Below, piece after piece: positions 48,513 through 57,439 of a DNA stretch of 64,000 nt. The position numbers and the translations under genes were made by a program. The first letter of the stretch is position 1. Each line of letters opens with the position of its first letter. Below the pieces are notes generated by a model. That model was given only the letters and a program-made list of their open reading frames with translations. It was not told where the DNA came from and did no database searches. The stretch spans positions 124,001 to 188,000 of the forward strand of contig NZ_JAQSDZ010000006.1 in assembly GCF_029946165.1 (NCBI RefSeq), in the 5' to 3' direction. The stretch comes from Methylotenera sp. GTDB lineage: Bacteria > Pseudomonadota > Gammaproteobacteria > Burkholderiales > Methylophilaceae.

Positions 48513-49745
48513 ATGAATCGTAGACAGTTTTTACTTAGCGCAGCAGCACTTGGCCTATCAGGCAGCGCAGTGGCTGGCATTAGACTCTGGCCTGAATCTG
48601 GGTTTAACAACCCATGCTTATCGGGTCTACCAGACGAATTAAAAAACCACCCGCTGATGACAAAAATTTGGGCAGGCATTGATGCAAGCCAAGTATGGGA
48701 TTGCCATGCCCATATCATAGGCGCTGGGGATAGCGGCAGTGGCGCATGGTTTAACCCCAATATGGAAAGTTGGATGCACCCGATTTTAAAAGTGCAGAAA
48801 AACTTTTACATGAATGGTGGATGCATCGTTGAGCATAATGAAGATGCTAGCTTTGTTACACGGATGACACAATTAGCGAGTGAGATGCCCAGCGGTTATA
48901 AAACCATGCTATTTGCATTTGACTGGTTTCGCAATGAACAAGGTGTTGCTGATAGTAAGAGCTCTATATTTCACGTACCCAATGAATACGCAGAAAAAAT
49001 CGCCAATCAATATCCACAGTATTTTGAATGGGTCGCTTCGATTCATCCATATCGTCCTGATGCAATAGATGCGCTAGAAAAGGCTCACAGCGAAGGGGCT
49101 CGTGCGATTAAATGGCTACCTACGGGCATGAATATAGACCCCGCTTCGCCCAAATGCGCTAAGTTTTATCAAAAGCTACATGATTTAGACATGCCGATTA
49201 TTAGCCACACTGGTCGCGAAAGCGCAGTGAAAGTCGGCAACCAAGCTTTTGGTAATCCGTTAAAAATGCGCAAAGCGCTGGATTCTGGCGTGCGTGTGAT
49301 ACTCGCTCACTGCGCAAGTGATGGCTATGATGAGGACTTAGACCATCAGAATGTAACGGTAAAAAGTTTTGATTTGTTTACCCGTATGATGGATACACCT
49401 GATTACCAAAATTTAGTATTTGGTGAAATTTCAGCCATCACGTTATTCAACCATGCATGGGTCATTAAGCCGCTTTTATCACGTACTGACTGGCAAGGTC
49501 GTTTACTTAATGGCACTGATTATCCGTTACCTGCCATATTGCCGCTCGTTTCTACCAAGCAGCTTTGCCGCGATGGTTTGCTGGAAGAGTCACATTTATT
49601 ATTTCTGCAAACATTACGCAATTACAATCCATTAATGTTTGATTTTGCAGTGAAACGTTTAATGCAATGGCAAGGTGTAGGGTTTTCAAAAGAGGTTTTT
49701 GAAACAAGAAGAGTGTTTGATAAAAAACATAGTAAAAATACTTAA
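48513..49745 (+). CDS. Tat-exported amidohydrolase-family metalloenzyme
   Basis: A 410-residue protein with a twin-arginine-like signal MNRRQFLLSAAALGLSGSAV. The amidohydrolase TIM-barrel metal ligands are visible: WDCHAHIIG (HxH, about residue 67), AIKWLPTGMNIDP, ISHTGRE, VILAHCASDGY and the late Asp in LNGTDYPLP. This is the Amidohydrolase_2 pattern. The reaction is not predictable from sequence alone. It lies between the YiiX-like and DUF2339 genes on the same strand. Confidence 0.82.
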   Translation: MNRRQFLLSAAALGLSGSAVAGIRLWPESGFNNPCLSGLPDELKNHPLMTKIWAGIDASQVWDCHAHIIGAGDSGSGAWFNPNMESWMHPILKVQKNFYMNGGCIVEHNEDASFVTRMTQLASEMPSGYKTMLFAFDWFRNEQGVADSKSSIFHVPNEYAEKIANQYPQYFEWVASIHPYRPDAIDALEKAHSEGARAIKWLPTGMNIDPASPKCAKFYQKLHDLDMPIISHTGRESAVKVGNQAFGNPLKMRKALDSGVRVILAHCASDGYDEDLDHQNVTVKSFDLFTRMMDTPDYQNLVFGEISAITLFNHAWVIKPLLSRTDWQGRLLNGTDYPLPAILPLVSTKQLCRDGLLEESHLLFLQTLRNYNPLMFDFAVKRLMQWQGVGFSKEVFETRRVFDKKHSKNT

Positions 49746-49777
49746 GTAAATTCTCAAGTAGATTAAGGGGGGGCATC

Positions 49778-52633
49778 ATGGAGTCATTATTTTTAATGTT
49801 GGGATTATTAGGAATCGTCATCGCAATCGGCGGCATAGCGGGATTTTTATCACTATTCACCTCTAATAATAAAGACGCAAAGATTAGGGAGGTCGAGCGA
49901 GAGACTAACAAATTAAATATTGAAATCACTCGATTAAGTACACGATTGGATGCCCTGAAAAAAATCGTGGAAAGCCAGCAGCAGAATATAATGCTGCCAG
50001 TTGCTGCGCTTAAAACAGAAACACCAACATTGGTGATTAATCCAGTGAATGTACTGAATGCCGACACCATACCTATGGCTAAAGAAACAAACTCAACTGC
50101 AGCAGAAACAATCGCTGATAGCAGTTTGAATGAGCAAGTTTTAGCTTCTGTAAACCCCAGCATCCAAACTGCTAATGTACAAAGTACCCCTAAAGAACCA
50201 ATTAGTCCTTCTAGTACAGGTCATGCCCCAAGAACCATCACAAGACCACCAATTAAACCAGCAGAACCCAATTTTATTGAAAAAGGCATTACTGCGGCAA
50301 AAGATTGGCTATTTGGCGGCAATACACTCGTGCGTTCTGGCATTGTCATTTTGTTCATCGGCATTAGCTTTTTACTAAAACTTGCGGTTGATAATGGCTT
50401 TATACCTATCGAATTACGTTTAGCCGCAGTGGCTTTAGGCGGCATTGCTTTACTGGTAATCGGCTGGCGCTTGCGCGATAAACGTACCGAGTACTCATGG
50501 GCTTTACAAGGCGGTGGTATTGGTGTTTTATATCTAACGATTTTCGCCGCGTTAAAGCTGTATCTACTCATACCTGCAGGCGCAGCTTTTCCATTACTTG
50601 TGGCTATCGCGTTCCTTTCAGCATTTATCGCAGTCAAACAATCGGCCATGCCACTCGCCGTACTAGGCTTTGCAGGTGGTTTCTTAGCGCCTGTATTAAC
50701 ATCAACAGGGCATGGTAGCCATGTAGGCTTATTTAGCTATTACCTCGTGCTTAATCTAGCCATAGCCTATGTTGCATTTCATAAAAGCTGGCGTCCGCTT
50801 AATGTGCTGGGCTGGGCTTTCACGTTTATCATTGGCACATTATGGGGTGCAAAAAGTTATGTGCCAGATAACTTTGCCACCACCGAACCATTCCTGATTA
50901 TTTTCTTCTTGTTGTATACTGGTATTGCGGTGTTATTCGCTCATCGCCAAGCGGCTAAAGCGAGTGATTATGTGGATGCCACCTTGGTATTTGGCACGCC
51001 ATTAGTGGCATTTAGTTTGCAATATGCTTTACTGAGAGACTCGCATTTTGGACTGGCATATAGCGCGTTAGCACTTGGTGTGTTCTACATTGGTTTAGCT
51101 TGGTGGGTGTTCAAACGTAAACTCGAAACACTTAAGTTCTTGGGTGAATGCTTTTTAGCGCTTGGCATAGGCTTTATAACTCTGACTTTACCACTTGCTT
51201 TAGATGGGCGTTGGACGTCGGCCGCTTGGGCGGTTGAAGGTGTAGGCTTGCTTTGGGTTGGTTTACGTCAAAATCGCACTTTCCCAACATTATCTGGCTT
51301 GGCCTTACAAATACTCGCGGCACTGGCCTTTATTAAGGGTTGGGGGTTAACTGGTTACACAGGTGTGACCAACCAGAATATGTATTTAGGTGTCGCCTTT
51401 ATCGCGCTTTCTGGCTGGGCTTGCGGTGCGTTGTGGAATAAGTTGCGTCCTGAAAAATTCTCATTGCTGACTACAATATTGGCCTTGTGGGGCTGGTTAT
51501 GGTGGGTTTCATCGGGCTTAACCGCAATAGATGAGCTGTTAGCTAGTAATTACTTCATGCACGCAAGCCTCGCATTTATCGCCATCACTAGCGTGTTACT
51601 ACCATTTGTTTCGCGCTTCTTTAGATGGGAAAAGCTTACTAAATTAAGCCTGCTATTAATGCCAGCCATGGCAATCTCCCTGCTTTGGGAGCTTTTCTTA
51701 GCCGCGTTCGATAGCAAACACCCATTTGCTTATTACGGTGCCTATAGTTGGCTGGGTAGTTTTGCCGCCTACATCTGGCTGATTAAGCGCGACCATATTC
51801 CAAATGGCTCGTTTCTTCGCGCTCCATTGTTATGGATAGGCGCAATTATAGGCGTTATGGAGTGGCAGTATCAGCTTGGTCTATACGTGCAAGAATCCAA
51901 TGTATGGAAAGACATTGGTTGGGCGATTATTCCAATTGCCATCGTATTAGGCATCACGCGCTGGCAGTTCGCAAGCAAAAGCACGCTCACCAGCGTTCAA
52001 CTCAGTAGCGCACGCAATTGGGCTTGGATTGGCTGTGTGCCAATGGTTGCATCACTCATCGCTTGGTTTATGTTCATGTCACTTAACTCAAGCGGCAACG
52101 CGGCACCACTGCCTTATGTACCGCTGATTAACCCGCTAGATATTACGTTGGGGGCCGTTTTACTAATGTTGTTTATCTGGCATCGCGGTGTAAATAAACA
52201 CTTAGGCAAGCTCCTAAACATGATGCCTGTTATACCAGGAATCATGGGCTTTACCTTGCTCAATGGCGTGTTGTTGCGCACCTTGCATCATTGGGTAGGC
52301 ACTCCATTTGAATGGGTCTCTATCTTTAACAACTCGACGGTACAAATGTCGTTCACCTTTTTGTGGGGCATTACTGCCTTCGCACTCATGCTACTTGCGC
52401 ATAAGCGTGGTCAACGCCAAATTTGGATTGTCGGCGCGGCTTTAATGGGCTTGGTAGTGGCTAAATTATTCCTGCTCGACTTATCCCAACATGGCTCGGT
52501 AGAACGCATTGCTTCATTTATAGGTGCTGGAGTGATGTTGCTAGTGATGGGTTATTTTGCCCCTTTGCCGCCTGCCACAAAAGATGTCGCTAATGCGGAT
52601 TCGATAGCAGGTTTAAAGACTGAGACTATTTAA
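49778..52633 (+). CDS. DUF2339 polytopic membrane protein
   Basis: A 951-residue protein with an N-terminal membrane segment, a coiled coil (about residues 30-70), and a Pro/Thr-rich linker. The DUF2339 signature WLFGGNTLVRSGIVILFIGI is at about 184-203. More than twenty further hydrophobic segments follow. The family has no established function. It is paired with a DUF3999 gene 8 bases downstream, a recurrent pairing in proteobacteria that suggests a two-component envelope complex. Confidence 0.9.
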   Translation: MESLFLMLGLLGIVIAIGGIAGFLSLFTSNNKDAKIREVERETNKLNIEITRLSTRLDALKKIVESQQQNIMLPVAALKTETPTLVINPVNVLNADTIPMAKETNSTAAETIADSSLNEQVLASVNPSIQTANVQSTPKEPISPSSTGHAPRTITRPPIKPAEPNFIEKGITAAKDWLFGGNTLVRSGIVILFIGISFLLKLAVDNGFIPIELRLAAVALGGIALLVIGWRLRDKRTEYSWALQGGGIGVLYLTIFAALKLYLLIPAGAAFPLLVAIAFLSAFIAVKQSAMPLAVLGFAGGFLAPVLTSTGHGSHVGLFSYYLVLNLAIAYVAFHKSWRPLNVLGWAFTFIIGTLWGAKSYVPDNFATTEPFLIIFFLLYTGIAVLFAHRQAAKASDYVDATLVFGTPLVAFSLQYALLRDSHFGLAYSALALGVFYIGLAWWVFKRKLETLKFLGECFLALGIGFITLTLPLALDGRWTSAAWAVEGVGLLWVGLRQNRTFPTLSGLALQILAALAFIKGWGLTGYTGVTNQNMYLGVAFIALSGWACGALWNKLRPEKFSLLTTILALWGWLWWVSSGLTAIDELLASNYFMHASLAFIAITSVLLPFVSRFFRWEKLTKLSLLLMPAMAISLLWELFLAAFDSKHPFAYYGAYSWLGSFAAYIWLIKRDHIPNGSFLRAPLLWIGAIIGVMEWQYQLGLYVQESNVWKDIGWAIIPIAIVLGITRWQFASKSTLTSVQLSSARNWAWIGCVPMVASLIAWFMFMSLNSSGNAAPLPYVPLINPLDITLGAVLLMLFIWHRGVNKHLGKLLNMMPVIPGIMGFTLLNGVLLRTLHHWVGTPFEWVSIFNNSTVQMSFTFLWGITAFALMLLAHKRGQRQIWIVGAALMGLVVAKLFLLDLSQHGSVERIASFIGAGVMLLVMGYFAPLPPATKDVANADSIAGLKTETI

Positions 52634-52641
52634 GGAATAAT

Positions 52642-54021
52642 ATGAAAATGACTAATCTGATCATCGCATGTTTGCTAATCAGCACAAGCATGCCTGTTAC
52701 AGCTGCTAGTTTTAAGCTAGATGCTAATGGCAATGACCCGTTTTATCAAACGACCATCAGCAAAGAAGTCTATCAATATACGCATAGCAGCACGCTGCAA
52801 GACCTGACTATTCAAAACGCTTCAGGCGAACAAGTGCCTTATGCGCTAATACCCTATGAGGACTTGCATCCGCAAACCACAACGCATCAAGATAGCAAAC
52901 CGCTGATTATTTATCCGATTAAAGAAAGTGCTCTAGACAACCCAAATGAATTGCGAATTCATCTACAGAAAAATACGGGCAACACTTTAATTGATATTGT
53001 ATCAAGCAATGACAAAGCCGATGTTAGCAAAAATACCAACTCGATTTATCTGCTAGATGCTGGCAAAAAACATGCGCCCTTAGAAACCATCTCGGTTGAT
53101 TGGCAAGGTGTTGACGGCAAATTACTCACCTTAGAAGTGCTCACAAGTGACGATTTACAACACTGGTCGCATGCAGGGAACGCGGTATTACTCAAAACTA
53201 GCAATGCAAACAGCAGCATCTTACAAAATAACATTTCGCTCAATAGCCCAAGCGAAGCGCGTTATTTACAAATTCGCACCACTGAACCAAATAACGCAAA
53301 TTTCAAGCTAACAAAAGCGAATGCAGAATACAGCAAAATGCAAAGCATCACCCCTAAGTTAGTGCTGCAAACTATTCAATTGATAGAGCGAAGCGAAGAC
53401 ACTAAAAATGGTTTAGTGAATATTGACTTTGAATCTGCTGGGCATTTTCCTGCCAGTTATTTGCAAATCAAACTACCGCAAAATAACACGATTACCAATG
53501 CAACAATTCAAGTGCGTAACAATACTAACGAGCCTTGGGAATATCTCACTACCGCATCAGTGTATCGCTTGATGCAACAAGGCAAAACTTTCACTAGCCC
53601 AGATGTAGTTTTATCGCCAACCGTAGCGCGTTATTGGCGTTTACAATTCAACCAAGCTAGTGGCGGTATCGGTGTCGAAAGCCCAACGTTATCTTTAGGC
53701 TGGCTACCATCAACAGTAGTATGGAACGCCCGTGGGCAGGCACCTTTCACGCTGCATGTTGGTGAAAAACCAAGTATTGTGAACAACGTTCCTATCACTA
53801 ACTTAATTCTAGATTACAAGATAGAAAAAATACAAGCTCTAGCAAATTCAGGCCTTACGATGGAAGTGAGTGCTAACAACTCAACAGTTGAACAAGCCGC
53901 CAACACTTGGACTGCGCCTATCGATTACAAACGCTGGCTATTGTGGGGTGGTTTATTTTTAGGGGTACTGCTACTAGCTGGCATGGCATTCTCTTTAATT
54001 AAAACAGACACTAAAGAATAA
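52642..54021 (+). CDS. DUF3999 periplasmic protein with C-terminal anchor
   Basis: A 459-residue protein with a signal peptide ending PVTAAS at about residue 23, a beta-sandwich-rich periplasmic part (LRIHLQKNTGN, SEARYLQIRTTEPN, VARYWRLQFNQASGGIG) and a C-terminal membrane segment (WLLWGGLFLGVLLLAGMAF). Family function is unknown. The partner DUF2339 gene is directly upstream. Confidence 0.88.
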   Translation: MKMTNLIIACLLISTSMPVTAASFKLDANGNDPFYQTTISKEVYQYTHSSTLQDLTIQNASGEQVPYALIPYEDLHPQTTTHQDSKPLIIYPIKESALDNPNELRIHLQKNTGNTLIDIVSSNDKADVSKNTNSIYLLDAGKKHAPLETISVDWQGVDGKLLTLEVLTSDDLQHWSHAGNAVLLKTSNANSSILQNNISLNSPSEARYLQIRTTEPNNANFKLTKANAEYSKMQSITPKLVLQTIQLIERSEDTKNGLVNIDFESAGHFPASYLQIKLPQNNTITNATIQVRNNTNEPWEYLTTASVYRLMQQGKTFTSPDVVLSPTVARYWRLQFNQASGGIGVESPTLSLGWLPSTVVWNARGQAPFTLHVGEKPSIVNNVPITNLILDYKIEKIQALANSGLTMEVSANNSTVEQAANTWTAPIDYKRWLLWGGLFLGVLLLAGMAFSLIKTDTKE

Positions 54022-54099
54022 GCGCAACCAAATAAATGTGCGCAAAAAAAAATTCAGATAAAAGCGTTCGAATAGTAACTACAAAATAGGAATCTTTCC

Positions 54100-55467
54100 A
54101 TGAGCAATCAATTCACCTTAATGAAGGAGCAGCGTTTTCGCCCATTCTTTTTTACACAGTTTTTAGGTGCTTTTAACGATAATGTTTTTAAAACCGCGCT
54201 CATTACATTGGTGGCTTTTCATGCTTCAAGCCTAAGTAGTATTGATGGTGCAACGCTTGCTACTTTATTACCTGGGCTATTTATTCTGCCATTCTTTCTA
54301 TTTTCAGCCACTGCGGGGCAGATTGCTGATAAATTCGAAAAGTCGAAAATCATTCGCTATGTAAAAGTATTTGAAATAGGGATTATGGCCTTTGCCAGCG
54401 CTGGATTCTTTTTGCATAACATCTGGCTACTCGCTGCCGCGCTATTCATGATGGGCATGCACTCAACCATTTTCGGTCCAGTCAAATACTCTTACCTGCC
54501 ACAACATCTAAAAGAAACTGAGCTCATAGGAGGCAATGGCATGGTGGAAATGGGCAGCTTTGTGGCAATTTTGTTAGGCCAAGTGTTAGGGGCATCACTT
54601 GCCACCGTTGCGCATCACGAACTATTCACCAGCATTGCCATTATTACCATTGGCTTTTTAGGTTACTTTAGCAGTCGCGGTATACCCAACTCCCCTGCCG
54701 CAGATGCCGGCCTTAAAATCAATTGGAACCCGATTACCGAAACGATAAAAAATGTTAAATTCATCTGGGCAGACCAAACAGTATGGCTGGCGATTGTTGG
54801 CATTTCTTGGTTCTGGTTTTACGGCGCGACTTTATTGGCGCAATTTCCCAACTTTGCTAAAGACATATTACTCGGCAATGAAAGTGTTTTTATTTTATTA
54901 CTCTCTGTTTTTTCAATCGGCATTGGCATTGGTTCACTTATGTGTGAAAAGCTATCTAAAGGCAAGTTAGAAGTTGGTTTGGTGGTATTCGGTGCCATTG
55001 GCCTCACACTATTTGGTGCAGATTTATACTTTTCTAGTACCTATCTTCATGAAATCGTGAATCCTAAATCGATGTTCGATTACAAATCCTTTATCACCTA
55101 CAGCCATGCTTATAACCCTGTGGTCTATAGCTTTAACCATGAATCCTTAGCGCGCTGGCGCTTGCTGGTTGATATTGCGTTAACAGGCTTCTTTGGCGGG
55201 CTTTACATCGTTCCGCTTTATGCCTTAATTCAAACGCGTGCTGAAAAAAGTCATCAATCCCGTGTGATTGCGGCAAACAATATTATGAATGCTTTATTTA
55301 TGGTGGTTTCCGCAGGTTTTTCAATATTCTTATTAGGCAAAGGTCTTAATATTCCGCAGTTGTTTTTGGCCACAGCATTGCTCAATGTATTGGTGACTAT
55401 CTACCTGTGCATTCGCCAACCTGAATATTTCAAAACATTTATTGCATGGATTAAATTAGCGAAATAA
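54100..55467 (+). CDS. lplT: MFS transporter, LplT-like lysophospholipid flippase
   Basis: LplT flips lysophospholipids inward so that Aas can re-acylate them. The 455-residue protein has about twelve membrane segments and the LplT-like N-terminal region RPFFFTQFLGAFNDNVFKTA at about residues 14-33. FGPVKYSYLPQHLKETELIGGNGMVEMGSF (about 128-157) is the strongest family landmark. It is longer than E. coli LplT. The aas-like gene in the same cluster supports the function. Stop and next start are 1 base apart. Confidence 0.82.
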   Translation: MSNQFTLMKEQRFRPFFFTQFLGAFNDNVFKTALITLVAFHASSLSSIDGATLATLLPGLFILPFFLFSATAGQIADKFEKSKIIRYVKVFEIGIMAFASAGFFLHNIWLLAAALFMMGMHSTIFGPVKYSYLPQHLKETELIGGNGMVEMGSFVAILLGQVLGASLATVAHHELFTSIAIITIGFLGYFSSRGIPNSPAADAGLKINWNPITETIKNVKFIWADQTVWLAIVGISWFWFYGATLLAQFPNFAKDILLGNESVFILLLSVFSIGIGIGSLMCEKLSKGKLEVGLVVFGAIGLTLFGADLYFSSTYLHEIVNPKSMFDYKSFITYSHAYNPVVYSFNHESLARWRLLVDIALTGFFGGLYIVPLYALIQTRAEKSHQSRVIAANNIMNALFMVVSAGFSIFLLGKGLNIPQLFLATALLNVLVTIYLCIRQPEYFKTFIAWIKLAK

Positions 55468-55468
55468 T

Positions 55469-57136
55469 ATGCATAAAATCAATGAAATAATACTTTCATC
55501 CTGCTTGTTATTGGTCAGTACACATGTTTTTGCACTAAACTTTGATGCCGAAGACGAAAAACTAGGGCTTTATCCTGAAAACAGCATGGCATTGACTACG
55601 GGGGAATCTTGCACCAAAAGCTGTGCGGCAGATAAGCCCGAACAAATGTTTTGGTATTTTAATAAAGAAAAAATTATCGTCAAAAAATGGTACTGGGGTG
55701 CTGACTCCACAGATGAAAACATGGCAGTTAAAGATTTACCGCCATTGATTTGGGTGGGGGCTGAAGGTGTGGTGACAGATGCCATATTGACTGAAAATGG
55801 TAAACAAGCTCAAGCCAGTGGTAGCCAAGATATGAGCCTACGTCTTGCTCCTAAAATTGCCACTAATTTATCTTACTGGAATGACAGCACATTGCAATTT
55901 TTTAGTCAGCGTAGTGTAAGAATTCGCGGCAATTGGTCTAATGAAACATTGGATTTTGCAGGAAAAACTTCTAAATACACCCAGCCTTTATGGATTACTG
56001 CGCACACTATTTGGCCTGAGGATTATAAAATTGATCTATTAGATCTGCTTAAGCCATTACAAAAAGAGGAGAGCTTAAAGTCTTTAGTACAATTTGAAAA
56101 TGGCGGCGCTAAAAGTGCGTATGAAAGTCGCTTGATATGGGCCAAAAATACGCATCCTATTGAAAATGAACCTAGGCAACTGGCTGGGAAAGCCGTTATT
56201 GGCTTCTTGCTTAACGGTGCACAAGGTGATGATGACGAAGCGCACGGCGGCCATTTTGCGGTAGTCACTGGCCGCATGGAACCCAGTGGCGATTACTCAC
56301 GCTGGCTGGTGAACAACTTTTATAATCTTGCATCCAATAGTGAAAAAGGCATTATTGCCGCCGTGACGCCCATGGATAAATACTTAGATGACTTAAATAG
56401 TGGTCAAAGTTATTATCGCCCATCTTATATGTTGGTAGCAGTGTTAAAAACGGACAAAGTGCCTGCGCAATTCCAAGCGTCTATCAATAAAACCTTTACG
56501 CATTTTTATCGTAATGGTTCTGCTTATGATCACTCGCGTAATAACTGTGCGGGTATCAGCATTGATACTTTACGCACTCTAGGCTGGAACATCCCAGCAC
56601 GTGGAGTAGAAAGCCTACTTAAAGCCACCGCCGCTTACTTTTACGTAAGCGCCACAGAAATGAGCTTAACAAAAGGCCGTGCGATTTATGATTATCTAAA
56701 CACCGAAACTACGCGTCTTTTTCCAGCGGTTACATTTGATGCAGTTGGAGAAGATTTATTATTGGGTGCCAATCAGTGGTCAAGAAAGCTTTACACTGAT
56801 AACAACCCAACCACACCTTACATGCGCCAAATTGGTGAAGATATTGAAGCGATTTACTTTGTACGGATTCCACAAATTCCATCTAGCCGCGCCTTTGGTT
56901 TAGCACCCGTTTATAGTTTTGACCAATACATGCAGCAAGCACCAGCAGACCGCAGCCAATGGAAGATCGTACCCACCACGCCAAATCCATTACCTGAAAG
57001 ACTTAAAGATGGCGCCGCGTTAAAGCTACAATCCCCATCTTTGCTCCCACTGCCAGTAGCCGCTGTATTGATATTTATTATAGGTGGATTGACTTGGCTC
57101 ATACGTAAACTAATAAAGCGTAGAGCCAGAATCTAG
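55469..57136 (+). CDS. Unrecognised periplasmic protein with permuted papain-like His/Cys motifs
   Basis: A 555-residue protein with signal peptide (to about residue 22) and a C-terminal membrane anchor (PVAAVLIFIIGGLTWLIRKL) followed by a basic tail. I do not recognise the family. The central part has GGHFAVVTGR (His at about 259) and HSRNNCAGISIDTLRTLGW (Cys at about 357). The roughly 100-residue His-to-Cys spacing and the NxC motif recall permuted NlpC/P60 and LRAT-like enzymes. It is translationally coupled to the LplT-like gene. Cys pairs near residues 48-53 could form a disulfide. Confidence 0.6.
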   Translation: MHKINEIILSSCLLLVSTHVFALNFDAEDEKLGLYPENSMALTTGESCTKSCAADKPEQMFWYFNKEKIIVKKWYWGADSTDENMAVKDLPPLIWVGAEGVVTDAILTENGKQAQASGSQDMSLRLAPKIATNLSYWNDSTLQFFSQRSVRIRGNWSNETLDFAGKTSKYTQPLWITAHTIWPEDYKIDLLDLLKPLQKEESLKSLVQFENGGAKSAYESRLIWAKNTHPIENEPRQLAGKAVIGFLLNGAQGDDDEAHGGHFAVVTGRMEPSGDYSRWLVNNFYNLASNSEKGIIAAVTPMDKYLDDLNSGQSYYRPSYMLVAVLKTDKVPAQFQASINKTFTHFYRNGSAYDHSRNNCAGISIDTLRTLGWNIPARGVESLLKATAAYFYVSATEMSLTKGRAIYDYLNTETTRLFPAVTFDAVGEDLLLGANQWSRKLYTDNNPTTPYMRQIGEDIEAIYFVRIPQIPSSRAFGLAPVYSFDQYMQQAPADRSQWKIVPTTPNPLPERLKDGAALKLQSPSLLPLPVAAVLIFIIGGLTWLIRKLIKRRARI

Positions 57137-57276
57137 CCGCCAACTAATTTAAATCTAATGAATTTCATTAGCTGTCATTCATGACTCTAGTCATTCTATT
57201 AATTTAGTACAGGCATATAGTAACTACACGTTTAGCAGCAATGCGATACGAAATTAATCTAAAAAGGAGAACTATT

Positions 57277-57348
57277 ATGTGGACTACACCAGCTGCTACT
57301 GAAATGCGTTTCGGTTTTGAAGTTACAATGTACGTTATGAATAAATAG
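57277..57348 (+). CDS. pqqA: PQQ precursor peptide PqqA
   Basis: A 23-residue peptide, MWTTPAATEMRFGFEVTMYV plus MNK, with the conserved ExxxY pair (Glu15 and Tyr19) that is cross-linked by PqqE and becomes pyrroloquinoline quinone. AGGAG stands 7 bases before the ATG and a strong terminator follows, so it is a stand-alone small transcript. No pqqB, C, D or E gene lies in the window. PQQ is the cofactor of methanol dehydrogenases, which fits a methylotroph. Confidence 0.95.
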   Translation: MWTTPAATEMRFGFEVTMYVMNK

Positions 57349-57373
57349 TTTCAAAATAAGCTTATGCTTATGC

Positions 57374-57400
57374 AAAAAGGGTGCTTTATGCACCCTTTTT
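57374..57400. terminator. Intrinsic terminator after pqqA
   Basis: Arms AAAAAGGGTGC (57374-57384) and GCACCCTTTTT (57390-57400), 5-base loop, T-run on the plus strand and A-run before it. It can also serve mltA on the minus strand, which ends at 57440. Confidence 0.92.
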
Positions 57401-57439
57401 TATTTTCTATCGCATGCGATTAATAAATCAAATTCTCAC

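Noticed and set aside
54060-54080. GTTCGAATAG resembling a tRNA T-arm
   Set aside because: No matching acceptor, D or anticodon stems around it; it is plain intergenic sequence before the LplT-like gene.
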